A DNA stretch of 64,000 bases from Heterobilharzia americana. Its lineage: Eukaryota > Platyhelminthes > Trematoda > Strigeidida > Schistosomatidae. The notes below the pieces were generated by a model. It saw only the letters and a program-made list of their open reading frames with translations, did not search any database and was not told the DNA's origin. Below are positions 1 through 10,525 of this stretch, in pieces; the first letter of the stretch is position 1; each line of letters starts with the position of its first letter. The stretch covers positions 41,467,934-41,531,933 of the forward strand of contig OX104127.1 of the NCBI GenBank assembly GCA_944470555.2. The letters run 5' to 3'. The position numbers were made by a program, and so were the translations under genes.

Positions 1-472
1 CAATTTCTTTTAATCATTTCAATATGTTTTTTGAATGTATCATTTATTCTCACACATTTTTAAACTGCTTACAACTCTCCGTTTCTCAAGTGACTAACAA
101 AGCAAAGAAAAATGTTACGTTACATAGAAATGAACTTCTCGGTGCAAAATATTACATCATATTTCTATCCATCATATGCTTGCTTAGCTTGACTTGTAGA
201 TTTTCATACTATCTGAATGAATAGCCAACACCAACATTACGCTAACATTTCTGTTGATTCTTCATTGTGTACCAGATGCTCATCCGAAACTAGCTGGCTA
301 TTTCACATTATTAGTTTGAATACTGTAATTATTAGCATCATTCTGATGGGATAAGCGTTTTGTCTGAAAGTATTGTTGTTGGAGTGAATTTGTTGAAAAA
401 TTACATGCTGGGAATTCCATAATGTCATATATATTGTTTGGAATAGGGCGACTATTATTATTACCATCATTA

Positions 473-760
473 TTATTTAGAAGTAGCATTCATCATGGAC
501 TGATATCAGTTGGGGAACCATTAAATACCCAGGAGCACTGGACAGCTGTTTCTTCCTAGAATGGGACTCCTTAGCAGTACTCACCCACAACCCGGACAGG
601 GATCGAACTCAGGACCTTCAGGTTTCACGGCGAATGTGTTAACCATTCAGCCACTGGGTCAGTTCCCAGTGGTTCACAATTTCCATCTTCTGTCAGTTCA
701 CGACACAGCGTGACTTTCACCCAAGGTCTTCAGTTAGCATCCACGTTCATCTCAAAAATA
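473..760 (-). mobile_element. tRNA-headed SINE copy, left arm of inverted pair
   Basis: Read on the minus strand, this copy has a tRNA-like head at about 590-655 with A-box-like and B-box-like (gttcgatc) sequences. A hammerhead-like segment and a 3' tail follow. Its reverse complement recurs at about 845-1128, so the two form a large imperfect stem. The hammerhead core here is damaged (CTAAGGA for CTGANGA). Confidence 0.7.
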
Positions 761-844
761 CATTACTGTATAGTGCTCATTAGTGACTTGCTTCCAGATG
801 GATATCACGAAGCTCTAATGAGAAGCCGTGACCTGTGAGGTCAA

Positions 845-1128
845 GCAGTCGGAAGTGAAGTAGATGCTAACTGAAGACCTTGGGTGATAGTCGCGCTATG
901 TCGTGAACTGACAGAAGATGGAAATTGTGAACCCCTGGAAATCGACCCAGTGGTTGAATGGTTAACACATTCGCCGTGAAACCTGAAGGTCCTGAGTTCG
1001 ATCTCTGGTCGGGTTGTGGGTGCGTACTGCTGAGGAGTCCCATTCTAGGAAGAAACAGCTGTCCAGTGCTCCTGGGTATTTAATGGTTCCCCAACTGATG
1101 TCAGCCCATGATGAATACTACTTCTAAA
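845..1128 (+). mobile_element. tRNA-headed SINE copy, right arm of inverted pair
   Basis: The head at about 952-1015 reads gacccagtggttgaatggttaa, then gagttcgatctc, close to RNA polymerase III A and B boxes. A hammerhead-like segment (1019-1072) follows, then a tail ending near ctacttctaaat. Upstream of the head, 845-950 also matches the left arm, so the inverted unit is longer than the SINE itself. Confidence 0.72.
1019..1072 (+). ncRNA. Degenerate hammerhead ribozyme motif
   Basis: The conserved core CTGAGGA at 1030-1036 is followed by stem II (GTCC with GGAA, one closing pair lost), GAAAC, a minimal stem III (CAGCTG) and a GTC cleavage triplet. Flanking actg and cagt can form stem I. Activity is doubtful because of the stem II change. 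Confidence 0.55.
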
Positions 1129-1904
1129 TTAAAAGTCCCCATTCATCCCAAAAGTATATTATTATTATTATTAAGCAGACTGTATGTTTCAGTCTGAATA
1201 ATTTGATTTTCAAAGGATACCGTGGTAAAAATGTACAACTATCTAAAAGTATCATTTTCATGTTGAGCGACGTGTTTTTGTAAGTGATTAAATTCTATGT
1301 ATTGTCAATTCATCTCAAGTGGATATCAAGGGTTGAGAGTGGCTTGAATGATTCCGTTGTTTTAGATTAAATTAATTTGGGTACACAATTGATAAGTTCA
1401 ATTCAAGGAGAAGGAAACATCCACAAATTATTATGATTATATCGTCTAACTAACAAGCACCACTGATTGATTTGGATAATTTACAACCATTGTTATCAGT
1501 CAGTAGTACATTCGATACAATACGGATTGAAAATATATTTTGGTTGTATTGTGTTCTCTGAGCTGGGTTGTTTAATCGTGAAGCTTTCATCGTTCTGCTA
1601 GATGACATCATTTGCACTAACTTCAGTATGAAGTGAGTTGTTAATATCTCTCCTTGAGTGATTTAGTAGCTTGCCCTGATGAACTGGTTTGTGATTGGTT
1701 GTTTCATTTGATTGTTATGTCATTGATTGCATAGATTTTCTTGTTAGCTATTTCTCTGACTTTTCTGTCGTCTATAGTCTTTCTTATTGGTTGATAGTTG
1801 GGTCTGTGTCTATACATCTATTGATTACTGACTGACTTGAATGACAAGTTTCTAGAAATTTTCTCATATTTCTTGTATTTCCTCTGTCCAAGATTTATAC
1901 ATTG
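1129..1904. other. No gene or repeat recognised
   Basis: AT-rich sequence with a short ATT run at about 1160-1172. No coding signal or match to the repeat families of this window was seen. Confidence 0.4.
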
Positions 1905-2145
1905 AATTTTGAGGGAGTTGTGGGGATATGGAAATATTTCAAGTTATTATTCATCATAGACTGACATTAGTTGGAGGAACAAAGGAAACCTGGGAGCACT
2001 GGACAGCTGTTTCGTCCGACTAGTATGGGACTCCTCAGCGGTACGCACCCACGACCCCACCAGTGATCGAACCCGCGACCTTTAGTCTCCGTGGCCAGCA
2101 CGTTACCATCGAGCCACTGGGTCGGCGGAATCCAATGGTCCATAT
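1905..2145 (-). mobile_element. tRNA-headed hammerhead SINE copy
   Basis: Read on the minus strand, it has a short leader (tggattccgc), a tRNA-like head (gacccagtggctcgatggtaacg, then gggttcgatcactgg), a hammerhead ribozyme, and a tail ending in gatgaataataacttgaaat plus a segment shared with 4230-4262. The 3' end is about 1905. It abuts the Penelope-like element at about 2150. Confidence 0.78.
1988..2050 (-). ncRNA. Hammerhead ribozyme with intact core
   Basis: On the minus strand the order is CTGAGGA, stem II GTCC/GGAC with a ten-base loop, GAAAC, a very short stem III (CAGCTG) and the cleavage triplet GTC. It is followed by cagtgc, which pairs with the upstream gtaccg except for one mismatch. 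The minimal stem III is typical of schistosome hammerheads. All core bases that can be checked are present. Confidence 0.72.
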
Positions 2146-2149
2146 TTCT

Positions 2150-3107
2150 AACTTATCAAAATTGAATTCATGTTCATAGTTGTTATTCACGTACGTTCAA
2201 ATGAGTGATGAAATGCCGTGACATTTAATAGCCGATTGGTGTTCATGTAGACGAAAGCAAAGAGGGCGACCACTTTGTCTAATGTAATGTTGATCACAAT
2301 TATTGAAGTTAGTTTTGCAAATGATATTCGGTTTGTCTTCTTTGGTTGTTTTGTCCTTTGGTCTGCATAGTAGTGGTTTATGAGCTATACCAATTCCAAA
2401 TGGTCTCAGTAATCTTGTCGTGATTTCTGATATATTCTTTATGTATGGTAGGACGAGGCGTTTGTTGATTCCTGTCAATAACTTTGTAGTTGATGATGTA
2501 CGGGATAGGTATCTTCTGATAAAGTTTCATAGGTAGCTGTTCTTCTTTAGGACGTACATTAAATAATTTTCTTCGTTTCTCGGTGAAGTTGTTGTGCTGC
2601 AGTTTGTTCTCGGTCTTTTGAATAGAGTCTGCACGCATCTGATTTTGTGTGTCGTTGGATTATTTCTATTGTAGTTGAGGATTTGGTCAGTGTGTGTTGG
2701 CTTCCTGCACACTTGGGTTTCCAGCTTCCCGGCATTTTTCCTGCTGACTAAAACATCCAGGAATGGTAGTTGGTTGTTCGACTCTTTTTCGATTGTGAAT
2801 TTGATGTTATTAAGAACGTTGTTGGTCAAACTGTGAATGTTTTCTATCTCATCTTTTTTAATGATGACAAAATTATCGTGCACATGGTGAATTCAGATTT
2901 TTGATGGCTTCCAGTCTCTGCATCACTGCTTCTGCAATTAGTCCGGATATCGGTGATCCCATTCGAGTTCTTTTCATCTGTTTATATATCTTGCCATTAA
3001 ATTGGAAGTGTGTTGTCAGGTAAAGATTGATGAGTTCCATCAGACTTGAAAATTTAAGTTTTGTACATGCAGACTTTATTCAAAAGAGCGAGAACACTGC
3101 AGTACAA

Positions 3108-3110
<3 letters not shown>
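2150..3110 (-). mobile_element. Penelope-like element, 3' two-thirds, decayed
   Basis: Minus-strand frames read in order: LTTHFQFNGKIYKQMK, then TRMGSPISGLIAEAVMQRLE at about 2900-3040; DNFVIIKKDEIENIH, NNQLPFLDVLVSRK and RKPTHTDQILNYN (2527-2883); RLLRPFGIGIAHKP; and CDQHYIRQSGRPLCFRLHEHQSA (2197-2330). This is the Penelope reverse transcriptase palm and thumb followed by a GIY-YIG endonuclease. The reading frame shifts at least twice and the YIG motif is YIR, so the copy is a pseudogene. The 5' part of the RT is missing and a (TA)n tract abuts the truncation. Confidence 0.88.

Positions 3111-3111
<1 letters not shown>

Positions 3112-3151
<40 letters not shown>
3112..3151. repeat. (TA)n microsatellite
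   Basis: About 20 uninterrupted TA units, next to the truncated end of the Penelope-like element. Confidence 0.95.
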
Positions 3152-3153
<2 letters not shown>

Positions 3154-4229
3154 TTTCAGTTAAATATTTTCATAATATTCTGTTTGTTAGGTTCAGGCCT
3201 GATGATAACAAAACCTAAGAAACTACAGCATAGTTGACTTTCTTTTCACATGTTTGGAGGTACACATTATCACTGTTCTGTAATAGATCCAAGAAATTTG
3301 TTTGTATTTTATTCCTATTTAAAGGTCGTTAATAGCGGATACCAAGATGGAAGTTTCATCCTATTCTCTTTTCGTCAGTTGAATGTCTGCTTAATAAATA
3401 ATACTCAGTGAACAAGAATTAATTATCGTAATGCTATGTATGTACCACAAAACCAATCCCCATACATAATAAAATCTAACTACTTATAAGTCAAAAACTT
3501 GGACGAAATATATTTCAAATTCTGTTAGGTTTACAGTAATTTTATTCCTCGTGTTAGCTTATGATAACGACTACCTTCGAATCTATAACGGTTAAGATAA
3601 GAAGTTAGTGATACGAAAAAGTTGAAAGATAGAATAGTTTTTTTTAGTAACCCTCATTTTTTTGAGCAAAACAGATTGTTTTATGCTCAATGACCAATTT
3701 ATTCTGTAAGTCAAGGTAGTCCTTATAAAATGATGATGATTTTAGCTTAAAAAAATGGTACTGTTTCTGTCAGATGTTTTGATCATCTTTATATGACTAA
3801 CAAGCGATAATGATTGATATGAATAGTTTCAAACTGTTGAAGTCAGTCAAAAAAAAGTCAAGTATATCGTACTTTGTTGGATTTGATTTCTAAAAGAAAC
3901 TAAAATATATTCACAGTTGTATCTAACTGTTCATTTCACAAGGAGATAATTTGATTCTTTTTCAACAAAATTTAAAACTTTATTCATCTGACTACTGGAT
4001 ATTTGAAAAAAGTAACTTGTATATTGAAGGCATTATAATTTATTGGATAACATCACATTCTAAGAACATCTACAGTTATACATTGAAATATTCTCATATG
4101 TAATTGTTTAGATCTGTAAATGTAAAAATATACATATATAATTGTTAATTATCTATTCAAACTCTTTGTATAACCTTCAATAAACGAACAAGTATCAAGT
4201 GATCTTATAAAATTGCATGAATCAAATAT
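3152..4229. other. No gene recognised
   Basis: AT-rich unique-looking sequence with only short open frames in all phases. Nothing in it matches the repeat families of this window. Confidence 0.4.
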
Positions 4230-4438
4230 TTTGAGGGGGTTGTGGAGATTTGGAAAATATTACAAGTTATTATTCATCGTAGACTGACATCAGTTGGAAG
4301 AACAAAGGAAACCTGGGAGCACTGGACAGCTGTTTCGTCCTAGTACGGGACTACTCAGCAGTTCGCATCCACGAACCCGCGGCCTTCAGGTTTTGTGGCC
4401 AGCGCGTTATCATTGAGCCACTGGGTTCGCGGAATCCA
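4230..4438 (-). mobile_element. Hammerhead SINE copy, left arm of palindrome
   Basis: Complete unit on the minus strand: leader tggattccgcg, tRNA-like head, hammerhead segment at 4313-4372, and a tail down to about 4230. Positions 4263-4438 are the exact reverse complement of 4448-4623. Confidence 0.8.
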
Positions 4439-4623
4439 ATGCTCCAATGGATTCCGCGAACCCAGTGGCTCAATGATAACGCGCTGGCCACAAAACCTGA
4501 AGGCCGCGGGTTCGTGGATGCGAACTGCTGAGTAGTCCCGTACTAGGACGAAACAGCTGTCCAGTGCTCCCAGGTTTCCTTTGTTCTTCCAACTGATGTC
4601 AGTCTACGATGAATAATAACTTG
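4263..4623. repeat. Palindrome with 176-bp arms
   Basis: Arms 4263-4438 and 4448-4623 are exact reverse complements as far as can be read by eye, around a nine-base centre. Each arm is one SINE copy. Confidence 0.88.
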
Positions 4624-4625
4624 AA
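4448..4625 (+). mobile_element. Hammerhead SINE copy, right arm of palindrome
   Basis: Same unit in the plus direction, separated from its mirror image by nine bases. The tRNA-like head is at about 4458-4517 (cccagtggctcaatgataacg, then gcgggttcgtgg). The arms share private changes, so they derive from one copy rather than two insertions. Confidence 0.82.
4517..4573 (+). ncRNA. Hammerhead motif with core change
   Basis: The core reads CTGAGTA, with T where the catalytic G of CTGANGA is expected. Stem II (GTCC/GGAC), GAAAC, short stem III and GTC are intact. The mirror copy at 4313-4372 on the minus strand has the same change. Probably inactive. Confidence 0.6.
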
Positions 4626-4824
4626 ATATTTCTTCTAATCTGTTTATTTTTTTTAGTGTGGAATAAAATTTGTCCTAAAAAGTTTCATAAAACTCGTAGT
4701 GTACAACTAGAATATACACTGTGAATAGATGTTAAGATTCTTATGAAAATGCTTTATTACAACATAAAGTTGTTCGTAATTTATCTTTTGATAATATAGT
4801 ATGAGGAATTTCACGTTATTTTAA

Positions 4825-5600
4825 CAGAAGAGGCAGAACAGCGAAGACGAGACTTCAGGTGAATGTAGATAAGATAGAGGTGATAAAGATAACCAACCAA
4901 CAACATCAACAACAACAAGTATCAATCACCATGAACGAGAGAAACCCATAGGAAATAGTCTCTTTCACCTACCTACCCACGTGAGCAGCATCGTTCCAAC
5001 TACAGGCACTACAGTGGTACGGGCACAGATGAGCACGTCAAAACCAGAATCGGAAAGACGGCAGGACAGGCCTTCCTGCACTACTCTGAAATAAACAGTG
5101 TGCAGATCTACTGCACCGCACTCAGCATAAAGCCTGAACAACATCCGAACTTTCAACACTAATTCAATCAAGTAAGTCAGTGCTTCTTTCTATGTGATGG
5201 TTGGTCGATACTGACGCCGGAGATGAGATGGCCAGAATCATGTGAATGAGCAATGAGGAACTCTGGTTGGCTGGCGATGAACCAATGAGGCAAGAACCTA
5301 TTGTCCAACAAATATGCAGAAGAAGAAAGTGGAGACGGATGGGATTGGATTGGGTTTACACTGAGAAGACCATTCGGGGACATCAAGCGTCAGGTCATGT
5401 CAGGCTATCGAGTGGATCTTGCATGGGAAACGACGAGTTTGGTGTCCGAGGCGAGAGTGATATGGAGGGGATTGTATGAGGATGAAATGAAATGTTATGG
5501 GCAATGGTGTAGCAAGGTTTGAGAGACTGTAGAGAAGAGAGTGAAGTGGCGATGTGCTCCTGAAACCTTATGTGCCACTAGGAACCCAAAGGCAAATAAC
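4825..5600 (+). mobile_element. RTE-like (type A) retrotransposon 3' end
   Basis: It starts in the segment equivalent to 'TGLQVNVDKIEVIKI' of the family and runs through the C-terminal region (matching RKWRRMGLDWVYTEKTIRGH at 5310-5400) to the family terminus (cactaggaacccaaaggcaaat). A (TTA)n tract follows. Frames are broken. It is 5'-truncated, as usual for non-LTR elements. Confidence 0.8.
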
Positions 5601-5624
5601 TTATTATTATTATTATTATTATTT

Positions 5625-5687
5625 GTACCTTGGGTTTCTAGTGAAACGTAGGGTTTCAGTAGCACGTCTCCATTTCAAAGGACGAAT
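5625..5687 (-). mobile_element. Very short type A 3' end, tail-to-tail with previous copy
   Basis: The reverse complement reads acgtgctactgaaaccctacg, then actagaaacccaaggtacaaat, which is the 3' terminus of the type A family. It faces the copy ending at 5600 across a shared (TTA)n tract at 5601-5624. Confidence 0.7.
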
Positions 5688-6690
5688 AATAAAATATAAC
5701 AATTTCACGTCATTGGTAGATTCATCTCAGTAGTTGAGATACCTTTTCCAGTTTCCTCTACCAATTAAAGTCGCATGAAGTGTCTATAGAGGTCATCATA
5801 GCAACCACTGAAATTGCCAATGAAAGATAAGAGAAGTAATTGATTATTTCAGTTATTGCTAGAATGACTCTTAGACTTATTCAGTCACATCAATTCACAG
5901 GCTTACTACAAATAAGAGTGACTTTAAAAGCCACCTTATTTCATCAGTTGCCAGAGCACCTTCAGGGTTAATCACAAATATTAGGCGTCAGATATCAACT
6001 CCTTTAATGTCAAACCTAAGATAGTGTCAGCCGCAACTAAGCCGGCAAACCACATGACGTAACACTTTGTTAAGGAACTTTAAAGGTTATTCTAACAATA
6101 AATGAAACAACCAATTAACTTTCTAGATTTCATGCGAAAACTGTCTTCTCAATCGAAGTACTGAAAACTGATTGGTTATTTCAGCAGTTGCTGAGGTGGC
6201 CTTTAAAGTCACTCATAATTAATAATTCATGATCAGTGAATAAAATCTATTACGTCTAAATAAAAATAAGGTTATGAAGACACTTGAATATCTTATGCAT
6301 TCTTTAATGACAAAATTTTAACAAGGATAATATGCTTTAAGAACTATGATGCTTAATTAGGAATTTTAATCATCCAGGATCTCTTAAGAAGTTGCATTAC
6401 TTTGGAGTGAGTCTATATACACTTCTACCTAGTGCATTTCACAATAGTTTTAGTGAATAGGTTTGCTTGCAGTAAGTTACTTAGGGCCTTAAAAATTATG
6501 CCAGACCTAGCAGGATATGGTATCAATTCAAAAAGTCTCAGAATATAGGTATGAGTGGTATTGAAAAATGTAGGTTTCTAAGTAAGGGTCAACAAAACAC
6601 TTAAAACAGGTGTTTAAAGACTGAATGATTTGGCTCAGAATTGCTGGTATTGGTGCAGATGCATTCGTATTTTATTCTCATCGTTATACA
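5688..6690. other. No gene; weak inverted repeat
   Basis: About 25 nt at 5916-5943 (gagtgactttaaaagccacct) recur in inverted form at about 6194-6222. This is a possible remnant of a small element with terminal inverted repeats. Nothing else was recognised. Confidence 0.3.
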
Positions 6691-6875
6691 CATCTTAGAG
6701 ACTAGCATTTGAATCCAGGACGTGCGTTTCGTCCTATTTGGGACACGTCACTTGGGTGTATCTGAACCCCAGTGAGTGATATTGTTCCACTGAGACTCGA
6801 GTCCTGTACCCGTCGCGTCAAATGCCACAGCTGTGTACACTGATCCATAGGATCACGATAGCAACCTCTTGTGCA
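6690..6875 (-). mobile_element. Sm-alpha-type SINE fragment
   Basis: The minus strand carries the stem II, GAAAC and cleavage region of the schistosome Sm-alpha satellite hammerhead (gtcccaaataggacgaaac, gcacgtcctggatt), with part of the upstream body. It is a short degenerate copy next to a type B 3' end. Confidence 0.65.
6701..6765 (-). ncRNA. Degenerate Sm-alpha hammerhead motif
   Basis: Stem II (GTCC/GGAC), GAAAC, short stem III and GTC with the following ctggatt are intact. The first core segment reads GTGACGT instead of CTGANGA, which should abolish cleavage. Confidence 0.6.
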
Positions 6876-6939
6876 ACTGATATTAGTTGTTTTGAAACTT
6901 GTCATTTCCCGTTGCTATACAGGGATTTCTACAATATTA

Positions 6940-7330
6940 TCCAAACTAGTTGGTCCACGGTGGCCAGACTAAGATGTGGCACCAGTCCATGAAGTTTCTG
7001 ACTGTCAGTCTGAGCCAAGTGAAGAGATGTAGACTGGGTGAGGTCTACGAGACGGTAGGAATCAGTGGTCGAGGACTTTTGGTGAAATGGCTTAAAATCG
7101 GTCACAATGGAGCAGATGAATTTACTCTTCGAAGTCTTCTGAAGCCTGAATGTTTTCGCTAACTTCATCTTCAAATTGTTTATCGTCCCACACAACTGTA
7201 TCTACTTTGATGACAATCTTTTTCTGTTCACTTGTTTTTTGCATGCTACTCTGAAGTGTGGCAACTTGAACCGATGCACTTGTGCTCGAGGTTCCGCATG
7301 GGTTTATCTGTCTCTCTAGACACTTGATAT
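6940..7330 (+). mobile_element. Type B EN/RT retrotransposon 3' end
   Basis: The plus strand encodes HGGQTKMWHQSMKFLTVSLSQVKRCRL at 6950-7030, then, after a shift, a segment equivalent to [17 protein letters not shown]. The 3' end carries the shared terminus gtggcaacttgaaccgatgcacttgtg. This is the C-terminal tail seen in all type B copies here. No RT motifs are left. Confidence 0.75.
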
Positions 7331-7599
7331 CTAATCAATAGGTAACCCAGCTTCCCCTACAGAGGTTTAGGTAACCAAATAGCGTCATTAGCTCTCACAC
7401 AATAAATGTGGCTCACCGCCTACTTTACGAATGGGTCCAAGATCGCTGATTGGATTTCCATACAACAATAAATATTTCCATTATCCAATTCAAACTTTGT
7501 GTATGCCATCCATAAAATCAGCTACTAATTTTATAACACCAGATGAAAAGAGACTTAAAAATCACCTGAATTACAGTTTGGAGTAGAGAAAGTACTTAG

Positions 7600-9625
7600 G
7601 ACACTTCATTCTCGATACAATGTAGAATAAGTAATTGTATGACTTGCTGAACTTCTACGACACATTGACAAGTGAAGCAGAACAGATTGCTGGTGGGAGA
7701 CACCTGACAACATTATATCAAATAACAAGGTTACTATCCAGGAAGAAATCAACGCAGACGAAACCAATGAAAGATAGTGATGGAAAGCTAGGTACCAAAG
7801 AGAAAAAACAAAACAAACGATGGGCTGACCACTTCAAAAACTCTTGGATCGAACACCACCTACAACTTGTCCAGAAATACCACCAGCAACGGCAGAGCTA
7901 CCAGTGAGCACAGGCCCTCCGACAAAAGCAGAAGTCCTGAGTGCCATAAAACTACTGAAATCCGGGGAAGCAGCAGGACTAGATAGAAACCCTCCAGAAG
8001 CACTGAAAACAGACACAGAGACATCAGCGGCGGACACTTTTGCACCATTACTGAAGAAGGTTTGGAAGGAAGGAAAGGTACCTGGTGGTTGGTTGGAAGA
8101 AGGCCTATCTTGTCAAACTCTCAAACAAGGGAAACCTAAGCCTTCGCAAGAACTGGCGCGGAATCATGCTGATATCCACCCCGAAACAAAATATTAGGCC
8201 GCATCATCCTGGAGAGAATAAAAAATGCCCTGCATTCAAAATTACGACCGGAACAGCCTGGCTGGCTTCAGGAAGTACAAATCACGTGCGGACCGAATTC
8301 CAACACTACGCTACGCATCATAATAGAAGAGAGTACAAAATGACAGTCATCTCTCTACCTCAAATTTATCGACTTTGAAAAAACCTTCGACAGCGTTGAC
8401 CGAGAAGTAATTTGGCAGCTGATGCTTCAACACTACCGTTTCAGTGACACAAACCGTCATCAACCTCATTCAACAGCTATATGACGACGCCACATGTTAA
8501 GTGATCCACAATGGAAAGCACAGTGGCGCCTTCAAGGTGAAATGAAGACAGGAGTAAGACAACATTGCAGCCTACTATTACCCATCATCTTCCTCATTGT
8601 GGTCAACTGGACTGGATCTTGCAACAAACCGTGAGAAGTGAGAAGAGGGGTATACACTGGCTGGACCGATGAATTTACACCAGAAAAAGATTTGGATTTC
8701 ACCAACGATAATGGTTTATGTCTAATGTCTTGTAGCACAAACTCGAAGATCTACAGGCGAAAACCAATAAGTTGGCAGAAGAGGCGAGGCACGGTAGCGA
8801 AGACGGGACTTCAGGTGAATGCAGAGAAGATAGAGGTGATGAAGATACCCAACCAATAACATCAACAACAACAAGCATTAATCACGATGAACGGGAGAAA
8901 CCTATAAGAAGTAGACTCTTTCACCTACCACCTACCCAGACAGCATCGTTTCAACTACAGGCACAGATGAGGACGTCAAAGCTAGCATCGAAAAGACAGT
9001 AAGACAGGCCTTCTTGTATTAATCTGAAATAAACAGTGTGCAGATCTACTGCACCACCTTGCACTCCACTCCACTCAGCATAAAGCGTGAACAACATCCG
9101 GATTTTCAACACCAATATCAAGTCAGTGCTGCTATATGGTTCAGAAACTTGGTGCGTCGCGAAAAGCACTTCCAACAAACTACAGGCATTCATCAACAGT
9201 GCCACCTACGCTCACTCGATACTGAAGATGGAGATCATATGGCGAGAAAGAATAAGCAACAAGGAAGTCAATCTGGGAACGAACTAACAAGGCAAGAACC
9301 TATCAGCCAACAAATATGCAGAGAAAGGAAGTGGAGATGGATTGGATTGGGAATACACTGAGAAGGTCGACTGTGGACATCACGCGTGAGGCCATGCCAG
9401 GCCAGGCCAGGCCAGGTGGTCGAGTGGAATGCGAAGGGGAAACGACGAGTTGGGCGTCCGAGGCGAGAATGACATGGAGGAGATGGTGTGAGGAAGAAAT
9501 GAGAGCTTCTGGGCAGTAGTGGAGCCAGGTTTGAGAGACTAGAGAACAGAGTGTAATGGAGGCGTGCTACTGAAGCCCTATGTTCCACTAGGGACCCAAG
9601 GGGAAAATAATCAATAATAATAATG
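7600..9625 (+). mobile_element. RTE-like (type A) retrotransposon, 2 kb copy
   Basis: It covers the EN-RT linker and most of the RT. In broken frames it reads MKDSDGKLGTKEKKQNKRWADHF (7770-7840), PTKAEVLSAIKLLKSGEAAGLDRNPPEALK (7916-8010), LKNFRQR region DFEKTFDSVDREVIWQL at about 8370-8420, DLDFTNDNGLCLMS at 8690-8735 in place of the catalytic FADD, IRIFNTNIKSVLLYGSETW (9093-9152) and [13 protein letters not shown] (9325-9370). It ends at the family terminus with an ATA-rich tail at about 9600-9625. The missing aspartates and many stops make it dead. RTE clade; schistosome SR2/Perere-3-type elements are the obvious comparison, not checked. Confidence 0.85.
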
Positions 9626-9924
9626 GTTTGCTGAACAGTACATGCGATATGTCTTCAAACACCTAATTACTGTACAAAACACCAAAATACAAAATCCAAT
9701 TAGCTACAAATTGCAACGAAACTTTATAATAATATTCCGCATCAGACTGATGTCATTCACGAAGTCTAGAAAACCACATCAAAGTGATGGATAGGTATTT
9801 GTATCAATAAGATTCGAAACAGCTGCAGCCGATAAGTGAAAACGACACCTTAATAGTCGACGTTGATTATCTATGCACAGAATCAAGTTCCAATTTTCAT
9901 TTGTGCTTAGAAACGTCCCAAACA

Positions 9925-10525
9925 TTTATTATTATTTGTCCCTTGGGTTCCTAGTGGGATGAATGTCTATAGTTTCTTGGAAGTGCTTTTCGTATTGCAC
10001 CAAGTTTCTGAACCATATAGGAGCACTGACTTGACGTTGGTGTTGAAAAACCGGATCTAGTTCTTTATGCTGAATGCAGAAGATCTCCACACTGGTTTCA
10101 GATTAATGAACGCCTGTCTTGCTTTTCCGATCCTGGCTGGCTTTGACGTCTTCGTCTGTGCCACCACCTGTAGTTGAAATCATGCTGCCTAAGTAGGTGT
10201 AGGTGAAAGAGGCTACTTCCTTTCAGTTCCTTCCATTGATGATGATTGGGGCTTGTTGTTGTTGGTTGGGTATCTTCATCACTACTCTCTTCTCTATATT
10301 CACTTGAAGTCCCGTCTTCGCTGGCTCTTCTGTCAACTTGTTGGATTTTGCCTGTAGATCTTCGAGTTTGTGTGACATTAGACACAAGTCATCGGCGAAA
10401 TCCAAATCTTCTGGGGTCTTTTCCCTGGTCCAGCTAGCGTATCCCCCTCTTCTCGCCCCTCACTGTTTGCTGCATGATCCGGTCGACCACAATCAGGAAT
10501 ATCATGGGTGATAGTAGACCCTAAA
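9925..10525 (-). mobile_element. Type A copy with internal deletion
   Basis: The minus strand keeps [17 protein letters not shown] with the catalytic FADD at about 10355-10405, then [24 protein letters not shown]. Near 9962 the 3' terminal segment joins directly to sequence that lies several hundred bases further inside other copies, so about 400 bp are missing. Confidence 0.8.

Noticed and set aside
24..489. Short open frames at the window start
   Set aside because: Small, AT-rich, no recognisable similarity, no splice context; typical chance frames in such DNA.
450..1130. Functional tRNA gene in the SINE head
   Set aside because: A and B boxes are present, but no acceptor stem pairs across the head and the sequence continues directly into the hammerhead segment.
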